Source: Bacteroidia bacterium | Lineage (GTDB): Bacteria; Bacteroidota; Bacteroidia; Chitinophagales; JAUHXS01 | Assembly (NCBI GenBank): GCA_030426955.1 | Contig: JAUHXS010000001.1 | Location: forward strand, 610,395 to 674,394 | Direction: 5' to 3' | DNA: 64,000 bases | Shown: positions 46,641 through 56,354 of the stretch, in pieces | How positions within the stretch are numbered: position 1 is the stretch's first letter | Layout of the letters: each line of letters begins with the position of its first letter | The notes under the pieces: generated by a model | Databases searched by the model: none | Seen by the model: only the letters and a program-made list of their open reading frames with translations | What the model was told of the DNA's origin: nothing | Translations under genes and position numbers: made by a program

Positions 46641-48569
46641 TTATTTATTAATGGTTAAAGCTTCTTGAATTGATGCAACAAAATTTTCTACTGTTGATGT
46701 GCCTTGATCTCCTTCTCCATGCTTTCTGATAGCAACTTTTTGCTCATTGACTTCTTTTTCGCCAATAATTAGCATGTACGGTATCTTCTTGACTTCTGCA
46801 TCTCTGATTTTTCGACCTATCTTTTCATTACGTTCATCGATAGAACAACGAATATCGCAATTATTTAAATATTTTAAAACTTTTCTTGCGTAATCCCCAA
46901 ACTTCTCTGATATAGGCAGAACGGTTATCTGCTCTGGTGCTAACCAAAGTGGAAAGTTACCAGCGTAATTTTCAATCAAAAAGCCAATAAAGCGCTCATG
47001 TGTACCTAATGGTGCTCGATGAATGATAATTGGTATTTCAGGCTCATTATTGCTGTTGGTATAACTCAGATTAAACGACCTAGGCTGAGAAAAGTCAACT
47101 TGGTTTGTTGCTAAAGTAAACTCTCTTCCAATAGCACTCCAAACCTGAACGTCAATTTTAGGACCATAAAAAGCTGCCTCGTCAGCTACTTCTTGATAGG
47201 GAATACCTGATTTGATTAAAACGTCTCGAACCATTTCCTCTGTTTCGTTCCATAGTTCTGGCTCGTCAACATATTTTTCTCCAAGCTTTTCTGGAGCATG
47301 AGTTGAAAACCGCATCACATACTTCTCAATTCCAAAAACATCGAAATACTTGAGATACATGTCATTTACTGCTTTAAACTCCTCTTCAAATTGCTCCTTA
47401 GTACAATAAATATGCGCATCATTCATCTGTAATGAACGCACTCTCATCAAACCAAAAAGCTCGCCAGATTGTTCATAACGATAACATGTGCCATATTCTG
47501 CAAGCCTGATCGGAAGATCCCGATAACTTCTTGGTAATGCATCAAAAATCTTATGATGATGCGGACAGTTCATTGATTTTAGATAGTAAGTAGAACCATC
47601 GCATTCCATTGCAGGAAACATACTGTCTTTGTAGTACGGTAAGTGACCACTAGTATAATACATAGAATCTTTGGCAAGATGTGGCGTTCTTACACGATCA
47701 TAGCCGGCTTCTTTTTCTACTTTCTTGGCCAAACGTTCTAATTCTTCTATAATAATAGCTCCTTTTGGCAACCACAAAGGTAATCCTGGACCTACATCAT
47801 CATCAAACGTAAATAACTCTAGCTCCTTGCCTAACTTTCTATGATCTCTTTTCTTTGCCTCTTCAAGCATTACTAGGTGTTCATCCAATTGTTCTTGTTT
47901 AGGGAAAGTAACACCGTAAATTCTAGTAAGCTGTTTATTCTTCTCATCGCCTTTCCAATATGCTCCAGCTATGCTCAAAAGCTTGATGGCCTTGATGTGA
48001 GAAGTGTGCGGTATATGTGGCCCACGACAAAGATCAGTAAACCCTCCTTGTGTGTAAAATGTAATTTCACCATCATTTAGTCCCTCTAATAGATCTAGCT
48101 TATATTCATCGCCTTTTCCTTTGAAATATTCAATAGCATCATTTTTGCTGATGTCTTTCCTTACAAATTCGTTTTTTTGAGCAGCAAGGTCTTTCATCTT
48201 CTTTTCAACCTTCTTTAGCTCGTCTTCATGCAAAACCTTATCTCCTAAATCAATGTCATAGTAAAAGCCATTGTCAACTGGAGGACCGATACCAAACTTT
48301 ACGCCTGGATATAGGCTTTCCAACGCTTCAGCCATTAAGTGAGCTGAAGAATGCCAAAATGCATATTTGCCTCCTTCTTCATCCCAAGTAAGCAATTTCA
48401 ACTCAGCATTGTCATTAATAGGTCGTGTGGCATCCCATACCTCTCCATTGACCTCCGCAGACAATACTTTTTTTGCTAAGCTATTGCTTAAACTTTTAGC
48501 AACATCCATAGCAGTAATGCCCTTTTCAAATTGCTTTACCGAACCATCAGGAAATGTAATATCTATCAT
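46641..48569 (-). CDS. thrS: Threonyl-tRNA synthetase
   Basis: A 642-residue class II synthetase charging tRNA-Thr. It has an N-terminal TGS domain (1-60), the editing domain (about 65-225, with HSSAHLMAEALE and the second-part motif CRGPHIPHTSHIKAIKL), the catalytic core (about 240-535: motif 2 with YRYEQSGELFGLMRVRS, zinc ligands in MNCPHHHKIF, motif 3 IHRAPLGTHERFIGFLIE) and the anticodon-binding domain (about 540-640). All landmarks are intact and length is normal. It starts 2 nt after the TPR lipoprotein stop and is followed 5 nt later by infC. Confidence 0.97.
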   Translation of the reverse strand: MIDITFPDGSVKQFEKGITAMDVAKSLSNSLAKKVLSAEVNGEVWDATRPINDNAELKLLTWDEEGGKYAFWHSSAHLMAEALESLYPGVKFGIGPPVDNGFYYDIDLGDKVLHEDELKKVEKKMKDLAAQKNEFVRKDISKNDAIEYFKGKGDEYKLDLLEGLNDGEITFYTQGGFTDLCRGPHIPHTSHIKAIKLLSIAGAYWKGDEKNKQLTRIYGVTFPKQEQLDEHLVMLEEAKKRDHRKLGKELELFTFDDDVGPGLPLWLPKGAIIIEELERLAKKVEKEAGYDRVRTPHLAKDSMYYTSGHLPYYKDSMFPAMECDGSTYYLKSMNCPHHHKIFDALPRSYRDLPIRLAEYGTCYRYEQSGELFGLMRVRSLQMNDAHIYCTKEQFEEEFKAVNDMYLKYFDVFGIEKYVMRFSTHAPEKLGEKYVDEPELWNETEEMVRDVLIKSGIPYQEVADEAAFYGPKIDVQVWSAIGREFTLATNQVDFSQPRSFNLSYTNSNNEPEIPIIIHRAPLGTHERFIGFLIENYAGNFPLWLAPEQITVLPISEKFGDYARKVLKYLNNCDIRCSIDERNEKIGRKIRDAEVKKIPYMLIIGEKEVNEQKVAIRKHGEGDQGTSTVENFVASIQEALTINK

Positions 48570-48571
48570 CT

Positions 48572-49594
48572 TTATATCTTATCTTTTAATCTTGCCAACC
48601 CTTCCACTGGAATAATATAATTAGACCTCAGCCCAAGCGAAATCCTATAGTACCTCCTTGCTTTTTCAGGTTGATTAGAAAACTCTGCACATAGTCCCAT
48701 TCCAGCAAAAGCTTCAGCGTAAGTAGGGTCTATTTTTGTTGCTAGCTTGAAGTTATTAAATGCTTTTGTTAATGAGTCCATGCCATAGTAAACAACTCCT
48801 AGTTCATAAAAGGCATCTTCATACTGAGGGCTTATTTCAATCAATTTTTCATAAACTTCAATCGCTTGCTCAAATTCGTTAGCCGATTGATAAAACTTTG
48901 CTTTTCCAAAATACGCGTTGAGATTAGCACTATCTATTCTTAATACATTGTCATAATAAGTCAGGGCAAGTTTATCTTCACGTTTGGCATAGATATTGGC
49001 CAATTGCATGTAGGGCTCCATATAGGTAGGGTCTTGTTCGACCGAAGTTTGCCAGCTTGATATTGCTTTCGAAGTGTCTTGCATTTCACGATAGTTCATC
49101 CCTTTCAAAAAATAGGCATAGGCATTAAAAACATCAATCCTGAGTGCATCATTTATCAATTTAATTGACTCGTTATACTTTTCAGTAAATAAATAATATT
49201 TAGATAGATTCAAAAGAGTGGGTATGTGCTTATGATTAATCGATATGCTCTTCTCAAGTACTTTAATCGCTTCAAATATCTTATCTGAGGAAAAATAAAT
49301 ATCTGCCAATAAATTATAATATTCAGGGTTTGTAGAATCTAAAGCAACAGCTTTTTTCAAATCATCTAAAGAACTTTGAACATCACCTAGATCATAATGA
49401 GTTTTTGCCCTACTAAAATATAAAGAAGCATTTTCAGGGTCTTTCAATATTTTCTTGCTCCAAATTTTAATAATTGGCGGTGCTAAAGAGTCAATACCAA
49501 CTGATTCCTTTTCTTGCTTTTGCACATCATCTTGACACGCAAATAATGTTAGGAACAGGAAAATCAAACTAAAAAAAGACTTTGAAATCTTCAT
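48572..49594 (-). CDS. TPR-repeat lipoprotein
   Basis: A 340-residue protein with a lipoprotein signal (MKISKSFFSLIFLFLTLFAC, lipid Cys at 20). About eight tetratricopeptide repeats fill residues 55-335, with the usual W/L-G-Y-A-F-A-P spacing (AKTHYDLGDVQSSLDDLKKAVALDSTNPEYY, AFYELGVVYYGMDSLTKAFNNF). TPR arrays bind other proteins. It is the first gene of the thrS-infC operon, 2 nt before thrS, so translation genes here share a transcript with an envelope lipoprotein. Its ATG is 4 nt from a TAACTTTG -7 element (49606-49599, minus), as if leaderless. Confidence 0.9.
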   Translation of the reverse strand: MKISKSFFSLIFLFLTLFACQDDVQKQEKESVGIDSLAPPIIKIWSKKILKDPENASLYFSRAKTHYDLGDVQSSLDDLKKAVALDSTNPEYYNLLADIYFSSDKIFEAIKVLEKSISINHKHIPTLLNLSKYYLFTEKYNESIKLINDALRIDVFNAYAYFLKGMNYREMQDTSKAISSWQTSVEQDPTYMEPYMQLANIYAKREDKLALTYYDNVLRIDSANLNAYFGKAKFYQSANEFEQAIEVYEKLIEISPQYEDAFYELGVVYYGMDSLTKAFNNFKLATKIDPTYAEAFAGMGLCAEFSNQPEKARRYYRISLGLRSNYIIPVEGLARLKDKI

Positions 49595-49598
49595 GGCT

Positions 49599-49606
49599 CA
49601 AAGTTA
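49599..49606 (-). promoter_or_regulatory. Putative -7 element directly ahead of the TPR-thrS-infC operon
   Basis: TAACTTTG on the minus strand with 4 nt to the ATG at 49594. A second TAAATTTG lies immediately upstream (49614-49607). The -33 region is weak for both. Confidence 0.5.
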
Positions 49607-49664
49607 CAAATTTATCTTATCAGACATATTCCTATCAGAGTTTTTGACGTTATGGTAATACTTT

Positions 49665-51053
49665 ATGAAACGGAAAACTTATTTTTGCTTGGTGCGAAGA
49701 AACAACTTTCTTATCTCAATTATATTTTTACTTATTACTTACTCTTGCTCAAATACTAAGCAAGCTACTACAAATTCCAATACAACATCAATAGACACAA
49801 TTGATTTAGCCCAACCACTACCAACTATTAAGTATAAGGATACCGTATACACCGACAGCATAAAGACCATACTTTTTAGAAAAGTTGGTCTAGAGTTGTC
49901 TGATCCTATTTTAGTACTTAACGAACCAGGGCAACTAGAGCTAAAGTTTGATGAACTGATTGAAGATGCTAACAACTTTAGATATGAGCTAATCCATTGT
50001 AATGGTGACTGGACAAAATCAGAACTCACACAGTATGATTATATTGAAGGGTTTATTGATAATAACATCAATGATTTCAAATTCTCATTTAATGCTATTC
50101 AACAATACGTACACTACACTATGGTTTTTCCTGATGAAAACTACTCCATCACAAAGTCTGGCAATTACATTCTGAACATTTATATTGATAACAAAAATAA
50201 TCCTGCTCTTACAAGGAGATTTTATGTTGTTGATCAACAGGTCAATATAAAAGAACGAATCAAGCAACCGATCATAGCAGAATTTAGAAATTCCCATCAA
50301 GAAATTGACTTTGAAGTAAATTATAAAGGCACTCCAATGACTAACCCTTATCAAGACCTAAGGGTTGTAATCACACAAAACGATAGATGGGACAATGCGA
50401 TAGAGTGGCTTAAGCCATCATTCATTAGAGATGATAGAATAATTTTCGATTATCAAAGGGAAAATCTATTTCCTGGTGGAAAAGAGTTCAGGCATTTTAG
50501 CTTCAGAAGCTTAAGATACCTAAGTGATCGATTGAGAAAGATAGAACAGAAACCTCTTGCAGATCAAGTATATGTAATAGATGATCAAGTAAAAGCTTTC
50601 AAGAATTATATTTTTGAAAAAGATATCAATGGTCGTTTCATTATTGAAGTTCAAGAAGGACTAGACAATCACCTGGAAGCTGATTACGCTGATATTCACT
50701 TCAATCTTCCTTTTAGGTCTATGTTAACCAATGGCGATTTATATTTATTTGGCGCAATGACGGATTGGGATATCAAAGAAGAATTCAAACTTCATTTTGA
50801 CCATGATGACTTATCCTATAAAACCTCCATATACCTGAAACAAGGTTATTATGAGTACTACTACGTTTTTGTTGAAGATAAAGGCGCCTTGCCTCAAGAA
50901 GGACTTAGAGGGTTTGATGAAACGCTAATTGAAGGCAGCAAATATAGTGCCGAAAATGATTATAAAATCTTTGTATACTATCGTCCGATCACAGAACGGT
51001 ATGATCAACTCATTGGATTGAAAAGCTTTAATACCTTACAGACTTTTAGGTAA
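49665..51053 (+). CDS. Type IX secretion system Plug protein (DUF5103)
   Basis: A 462-residue lipoprotein-like protein (hydrophobic 13-26, then TYSCS with the Cys as lipid site). The DUF5103 signature runs through it: an N-terminal Ig-like domain with VGLELSDPILVLNEPGQLELKFDEL and the motif FRYELIHCNGDWTKSELTQYDYIEGF. Then come NPALTRRFYVVD, VVITQNDRWDNAI, PGGKEFRHFSFRSLRY and a C-terminal domain with QGYYEYYYVFV. This family was identified as the Plug that seals the SprA translocon of the T9SS. It is divergent from the TPR-thrS operon and is followed by T9SS cargo genes, though no other core T9SS gene adjoins it. Confidence 0.88.
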   Translation: MKRKTYFCLVRRNNFLISIIFLLITYSCSNTKQATTNSNTTSIDTIDLAQPLPTIKYKDTVYTDSIKTILFRKVGLELSDPILVLNEPGQLELKFDELIEDANNFRYELIHCNGDWTKSELTQYDYIEGFIDNNINDFKFSFNAIQQYVHYTMVFPDENYSITKSGNYILNIYIDNKNNPALTRRFYVVDQQVNIKERIKQPIIAEFRNSHQEIDFEVNYKGTPMTNPYQDLRVVITQNDRWDNAIEWLKPSFIRDDRIIFDYQRENLFPGGKEFRHFSFRSLRYLSDRLRKIEQKPLADQVYVIDDQVKAFKNYIFEKDINGRFIIEVQEGLDNHLEADYADIHFNLPFRSMLTNGDLYLFGAMTDWDIKEEFKLHFDHDDLSYKTSIYLKQGYYEYYYVFVEDKGALPQEGLRGFDETLIEGSKYSAENDYKIFVYYRPITERYDQLIGLKSFNTLQTFR

Positions 51054-51112
51054 CAACGTATTATTTTAGAAGTCACATAATACTGATAGGCAGCTACATA
51101 ACCCCAAATAAC

Positions 51113-51198
51113 AGACTGGCTTAAGATTATTTTAGAATAAATAGTTCTTGCATCAATATTAATATTGATTTATCATCGTATTGTTTTTAAGCCTGTCT
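51113..51198 (+). promoter_or_regulatory. Long-range inverted repeat enclosing a palindrome, abutting the GH172 start
   Basis: Outer arms AGACTGGCTTAA (51113-51124) and TTAAGCCTGTCT (51187-51198) pair at 11 of 12 positions, the second ending one base before the ATG. Between them ATCAATATTAATATTGAT (51152-51169) is a perfect 18-bp palindrome that sits in the 20-nt spacer of a possible promoter (TTG 51148-51150, TATCATCG 51171-51178). This arrangement suggests a repressor operator. Confidence 0.55.
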
Positions 51199-51199
51199 A

Positions 51200-53596
51200 A
51201 TGAAGCTTTTAGTAATTATTTTATTATCAACCCCCTATTTACTCCATGCCCAAAGTTTCGAAACGTTATCCGAACGGTTTGCCACATCACACCCCATATC
51301 AGATCAAGTAAGATTGATAGAACAAAGCAGTTCTGATAAAACAAACCAAAACAACGACGGTTTTGTAGGGGGATTATTATCTCCTCCATTTCATACCTGT
51401 AGATGGAGAGATAGTCTTAACAGTGACTATGTTTTATCAAGCATTAAAAGTCATCAAAAAGGAGCACTAATATATACTCACCGAGCATTATACTCTGAGG
51501 TTCCTTATAATGAAAAGGTACGTATATATAGTGATAATCCTATTACTCCAAAACACAATATCTCACTAATTGATATGTATGTCAGCCAAACAGATACTGT
51601 TTTTTCAAGACCATTCGTTGATCCAGATTGGATTTACTCTGGTGGTTTCAACTCTTACTCTATCGTTCCATTTGATAGCTCATTTTCAATCAAAGCATCA
51701 TGGCTAACAGCTGATACCTCAAAATATTGGCATCCATCTGTATTTCATATTTTCAGATACATCAAAGGCCATCAGCCATCATGGGGTAACTGGAAAGCGT
51801 TTATGAACAGAGCTGGCAGCAATCCTCACCCGCCTGCCTCCAACATCCAAAATAACAGCATTGTCATATCTCCTGTATTGAACAAAGTGTATGACGTACT
51901 AGAACACAGTGGCAAAGGGTCTATCACCAATATATCTGTCCAAGTGAGCGACTCAAAACTATTCAATGACATATGGATAAAAATTCACTTTGATTCTTTA
52001 AACACTGTTACTTGTCCGCTTGGAGGAATTTTCGGAGCATTCAACAGTATTTACCCCATAAAAAATAGCAGCTTCTTTTTTATGGACAAAAGCTTTGGAA
52101 GTTCATTTGTTGACAGTGCTGAATGTTGGTTTCCTATGCCTTTTAAAAACAACTTTAAGATTGAAATTATTAACAAAGGATACTCAGGAAATGGATTGAT
52201 AAATTTTAATGTGAGCATCAAAGATGGCAAGTACCCTGAGCCTTGGGGCTACTTTACCGCAGCTTATAACGAGTCATTACCAACTCATACCAACTATGAT
52301 CATATCTTTATGCAAATTGATGGGGAAGAAAAGTTAGCTGAATCAAACGTTGGAAAAAAAGGAAAGATCATTGCTGTAATACTAGAAACCATAGCAGACT
52401 CATTAAAAGCAACCAGCACAGGCAATACATTTCCAGAAAGCAGGTATTTAGAAGGTGATCACAGAGTGGACATAGACGGCTCCATCATGCAACACAGGGG
52501 AACTGGAGGTGAAGAATTTTTCAATTGGGGCTGGTATGACCTACCAACTGACATAGAACATTCCTATCCTTTTAGTGGGTACTCAGGAAAACAAATAACA
52601 ATAAACGACACCAACAAAATCATAGCAAGATCACAATATGTTGTAAGAGCACTTGACGCCATTCCATTTTATGAATCAATACGCTTGGCCATTGAACATG
52701 GAGATGTAAACAACGAAAATGCAGATTACAAATCGGTCACACTTTCTTATGTTTCAGAAAGCAGTGGCATGGATTTATTAGCAACCGTATCGGTTGATGA
52801 TAGCTTATCAAAAATTTACACAAGCTTTACTTCTATTATCAACTCCTCACATAATGTCACCAAAAAATATCCTGGAGATAGCACTTACAGTCAGGTCTCA
52901 GCTACTGTAAATGAGGTCAGTCAAACTTCAATGGAGTTAATTATTCCTCCAGACAATGAGGGTATACAAATCAAGCTAAGGCATGAACCGATGGGAAACG
53001 GCTATAGAGAAGCAAATGTTTTTGTGGACAATCAATATGTGGGAAAGTGGCATATCGGTGATAACAATAACTTTTTCTGGATGGATAACTATTTTGATAT
53101 TCCTAAAAGCTATACTGCTGGGAAAGTTAAAGTTCAGCTTGAAATAGTTCCTATTTTGGGCAGCCCATATCAACTAGGATGGAACGAATCTGAATACGTA
53201 ATAAAAGCCTATGTTGATAATGATACAAAGTTCAAACGCTTTGGTCGATATAACTTTTACAATAATAATCCCGTTAAGATAGCCACAAGAACATTTGTTC
53301 AAGCCAATAATGATACAACCTACTCTTTGCTTTGCCTCAACCCTCCCCAAAATACCCAAGGCTACCTAATACTATCAGATAAAAAGCTAAATCAAGGTAA
53401 TGTCATAGAAAGCAGTACCATATATGTGCCAACTAATGAGATTTATAAAACAACTGTGGTAAACACCAATAGGAAATGGATTGAAGTTCCAATAAGAAAA
53501 TTATCAGAGGGGAAATACTATGCTCAATTTGTCTGGATGGATAAAACAAATGGAAATATTAAAACCTGGACCAGCAATGCACTTGAAATAAGATGA
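51200..53596 (+). CDS. GH172 (DUF2961)-family exported carbohydrate-active enzyme
   Basis: A 798-residue protein with a signal peptide (1-17, ending LHAQ). The DUF2961/GH172 fold is readable in order: SGKGSITNISVQVSD, IKIHFDSLNTVTCPLGGIFGAF, CWFPMPFKNNFKIEIINKG, GYFTAAYNESLP, YLEGDHRVDIDGS, then the active-site strand RGTGGEEFFNWGWYDLP with the paired Glu near 438-439. The domain spans about 190-515. GH172 members include difructose-anhydride and D-arabinofuranan/arabinofuranose-acting enzymes. C-terminal beta-sandwich regions (about 520-798) may bind carbohydrate. It has no T9SS domain of its own. The next gene overlaps by 4 bp and does have one. The substrate is unknown. Confidence 0.85.
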   Translation: MKLLVIILLSTPYLLHAQSFETLSERFATSHPISDQVRLIEQSSSDKTNQNNDGFVGGLLSPPFHTCRWRDSLNSDYVLSSIKSHQKGALIYTHRALYSEVPYNEKVRIYSDNPITPKHNISLIDMYVSQTDTVFSRPFVDPDWIYSGGFNSYSIVPFDSSFSIKASWLTADTSKYWHPSVFHIFRYIKGHQPSWGNWKAFMNRAGSNPHPPASNIQNNSIVISPVLNKVYDVLEHSGKGSITNISVQVSDSKLFNDIWIKIHFDSLNTVTCPLGGIFGAFNSIYPIKNSSFFFMDKSFGSSFVDSAECWFPMPFKNNFKIEIINKGYSGNGLINFNVSIKDGKYPEPWGYFTAAYNESLPTHTNYDHIFMQIDGEEKLAESNVGKKGKIIAVILETIADSLKATSTGNTFPESRYLEGDHRVDIDGSIMQHRGTGGEEFFNWGWYDLPTDIEHSYPFSGYSGKQITINDTNKIIARSQYVVRALDAIPFYESIRLAIEHGDVNNENADYKSVTLSYVSESSGMDLLATVSVDDSLSKIYTSFTSIINSSHNVTKKYPGDSTYSQVSATVNEVSQTSMELIIPPDNEGIQIKLRHEPMGNGYREANVFVDNQYVGKWHIGDNNNFFWMDNYFDIPKSYTAGKVKVQLEIVPILGSPYQLGWNESEYVIKAYVDNDTKFKRFGRYNFYNNNPVKIATRTFVQANNDTTYSLLCLNPPQNTQGYLILSDKKLNQGNVIESSTIYVPTNEIYKTTVVNTNRKWIEVPIRKLSEGKYYAQFVWMDKTNGNIKTWTSNALEIR

Positions 53597-54636
53597 GAAT
53601 AACAATCATAATATTATTTTTAGCCACTCTACTAATTCACTTTTATAACACTAAAAGTGCTAACGATAAATTCAGTTTAGACTTTAATGTGGAACAAGAA
53701 TTTGAGATACAGGTAGACACTAACTTTGTTTACCTTGACTCTGATACAATATGGAACATTTCAAATGCGAACATATCTTACGTTGATACCATTAAAATAT
53801 CCGAATCAGATGTAAGTTCTATTTGCTATAATAAAGCCTCAGCAATTGATTTTGAACTTTCAAGTAATCAAATATTAAAGTTCTCGAAACATTATATTAT
53901 TGATTCTTCCGCAAACACAATCGAAGAGGTTTTATTTGAATCTCGTATAGAAGATTATCCGAACAACCTATTAGTCATAAGAAAAGATAATTCAACAGCA
54001 TATCAGATAAACTATGATAGTAGTGCATCCTATCTTGACACATCATTTTTTGAATATATTATTGATACTACCAAAATCAAGCAGATACAATATATAGAAA
54101 GTATGAATAGTAAAATTGGCAGATTACAAACTGCCGATGCTTTGGTCGAGAACATAATTAAGCAAAAAAAGTTAGTGATTACAGTTGATTCAAATTTCAA
54201 GCTCAACGACAATTTTCAATGGCAATTTATGAGTGCCAAAGCTGATACCTCATATACGTATCATTGGGTAAGCAAAGAACATAATTTTCCTCTAGCTACT
54301 TATTACTCAGAAAAAAAGGTATTGTACTATAAGAAATTTTTGCCACCTGTAATATCCAATAATCTCAAAGATTTGAATAAAGTAAGATGTTTCCCCAACC
54401 CTTTAAATCAACAATACTTAAACATTAAACTGCCTGAAACTGGGGATCAAAAAATCAAACAAATCACTTTATTTGAGGCGACAGGGAAAAGAAGTATAAT
54501 AAGTAATGAACTATATGATGTCAATAAGAACCATATCAAGTTAAAAATCTCTAATAAGTCTTTCTCAAAGGGACTATATACCATAAAAATAGATTTAGAA
54601 TCAGAGTTTTACAGTACAAATTTTATTGTGCTATAG
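53593..54636 (+). CDS. Exported protein of unknown function with T9SS sorting domain
   Basis: A 347-residue protein. Residues 1-20 are a signal-like hydrophobic stretch (RITIIILFLATLLIHFY). The middle (about 30-260) is Asp/Ser/Tyr-rich and beta-strand-like with no family I recognise. The end (about 263-347) is a type A T9SS domain (RCFPNPLNQQYLNIKLP ... KGLYTIKIDLESEF). It overlaps the GH172 gene by 4 bp (ATGA), so the two are translated from one transcript. A partner that helps the enzyme reach or stay at the surface is a reasonable guess, but nothing in the sequence proves an interaction. Confidence 0.75.
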   Translation: MRITIIILFLATLLIHFYNTKSANDKFSLDFNVEQEFEIQVDTNFVYLDSDTIWNISNANISYVDTIKISESDVSSICYNKASAIDFELSSNQILKFSKHYIIDSSANTIEEVLFESRIEDYPNNLLVIRKDNSTAYQINYDSSASYLDTSFFEYIIDTTKIKQIQYIESMNSKIGRLQTADALVENIIKQKKLVITVDSNFKLNDNFQWQFMSAKADTSYTYHWVSKEHNFPLATYYSEKKVLYYKKFLPPVISNNLKDLNKVRCFPNPLNQQYLNIKLPETGDQKIKQITLFEATGKRSIISNELYDVNKNHIKLKISNKSFSKGLYTIKIDLESEFYSTNFIVL

Positions 54637-54680
54637 ATTAATAAATTATATTTTACCTTATAGCTATATATTCACTGCTT

Positions 54681-56354
54681 ATGTCACTATTACTGAGGTC
54701 ATCTTTTTTCTTATTTCTAAGTCTTCACTGTATATCTCAAAACACCTTTAATGTATGGTATTTTGGAGGAGACTATTACAACCAAAATGATCCAGGAGCA
54801 GGAATTGATTTTAGCTCAGGATCCGCTCAACCTATATTAAACACTGGTATGGGCTACACAGAAGGTTCAGCAACCTACTGTGACGAAAATGGAAATATCT
54901 TATTTTATACGGATGGGCAATACATATACAACAGAAATCATATGACTATGCCTAATGGGGATAGTTTAGGGGGTCACTGGTCTAGTGAGCAAAGTGCACT
55001 CATACTACCAGTTACTAATCAAAAAGACCTATATATGATCTTTTCGAATGATGGCTTTCCTACAGGAAATGGAACTGGAGTTTTTTACTCTATATTGGAT
55101 ATGTCTTTAGACAATTGTTTAGGAGATATAACAAGCACAAAAGCAATTCCCCTCGTTCCAAATACTAATGAGCAATTGATTGCCATAAAGCATTCAAATA
55201 ACAAAGATTATTGGGTAATAACCACTGAAAGAAACACCTCTATTTTTTATACTTTTTTAGTTACCGATACTAATGTAAGTACTCCTCAAACAACTGATTT
55301 GGGATTTAATGACAACCCTATGGGGAAAATAAAAGCAAGTCCAAGAGGAGACAAGATAACGATTAAGTTCAGTCATGGAGGCATATCGACACACGATGGA
55401 GACAGGCATATATTGAATTTTGATAATAGCACTGGAACAATTTCCAATCCAGTTGCGATACATGAAGGAGCAACATCTAATGGAGGAGCTTGTTTTTCAC
55501 CCGACGGATCATTACTATACGATATCAATTGGAACGGAACCAACAAATTATTAATTCAGTATAATATAGACACTAGTGATGTCAAGGCAAGCGCTGTAGA
55601 AATTGCTATAATTACACAACCTAACATTCTTGCAGCAATGCAAAATGGCCCTGATGGTAGGCTGTACATTGGTCGCCAATTTGGTGACTCCTTAAGTGTT
55701 ATAAACGCTCCTAACCTCAGAGGTGTGAGTTGTGACTTTCAACTAAATACAATTCCATTAGGAGGCAGAATTGGTGCGATATCGCTTCCAAATGACCACT
55801 TTGTTAGGGATTCTTTAACCACAGCTATTAACATTCTAATCACAAATAATGATGATTCCTTGCTTTGTGCCAATGAAGAATTATTTGAGCTTGTCGCTCC
55901 TGACCCAGGCAATGTATCATTCATTTGGTCTACCGGAGATACCTCTCAAAGCATCGCCATTGAAACACCTGGAACTTATACTGTTGAACTAAATGGTATA
56001 TGTAACTACAATAAAACTTATGTTATTGAGGTTGCTGAGGAAGACTGTGAGGAAGAAAAGAAAGAAGAGGAACAAGATATCTTTATTCCTAATGCCATAT
56101 CAATTAATGGCGACAACATCAATGAGTCCATTTTTATTTCTAATATTGGTTATAAAAATGTAACATTTATGGTTTACGACCGATTTGGCAATCTAATATT
56201 CGAATCAGATTTAGCAAATAATAGTATGACAACTTGGAATTGGCTTTTCAAGGAAAAAAAGGTTGCAATGGGCGTTTATACTTATCTCTTAGTTTTAAGA
56301 GAGAAAGAAGATATAGTAAAGCACCAAATTGGCAATATTGTTGTTTTAAAATAA
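54681..56354 (+). CDS. Secreted propeller-like protein with type B T9SS (gliding-associated) C-terminal domain
   Basis: A 557-residue exported protein with a signal peptide (about 1-20). The N-terminal domain opens NTFNVWYFGGDYYNQNDPGAGIDFSSG and has GSATYCDENGNILFYTDGQYIYNRNH, a start shared by many Bacteroidota surface proteins, and it continues with WD40/YVTN-like strands to about 385. An Ig-like segment follows (SLLCANEELFELVAP...SFIWSTGDTSQSI). The type B CTD (about 465-557) has IPNAISINGDNINESIFI and VYDRFGNLIFESDLANNS. Such CTDs target proteins to the cell surface in a PorV/SprF-dependent way. It ends where the RNase P RNA gene begins on the opposite strand. Confidence 0.87.
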   Translation: MSLLLRSSFFLFLSLHCISQNTFNVWYFGGDYYNQNDPGAGIDFSSGSAQPILNTGMGYTEGSATYCDENGNILFYTDGQYIYNRNHMTMPNGDSLGGHWSSEQSALILPVTNQKDLYMIFSNDGFPTGNGTGVFYSILDMSLDNCLGDITSTKAIPLVPNTNEQLIAIKHSNNKDYWVITTERNTSIFYTFLVTDTNVSTPQTTDLGFNDNPMGKIKASPRGDKITIKFSHGGISTHDGDRHILNFDNSTGTISNPVAIHEGATSNGGACFSPDGSLLYDINWNGTNKLLIQYNIDTSDVKASAVEIAIITQPNILAAMQNGPDGRLYIGRQFGDSLSVINAPNLRGVSCDFQLNTIPLGGRIGAISLPNDHFVRDSLTTAINILITNNDDSLLCANEELFELVAPDPGNVSFIWSTGDTSQSIAIETPGTYTVELNGICNYNKTYVIEVAEEDCEEEKKEEEQDIFIPNAISINGDNINESIFISNIGYKNVTFMVYDRFGNLIFESDLANNSMTTWNWLFKEKKVAMGVYTYLLVLREKEDIVKHQIGNIVVLK

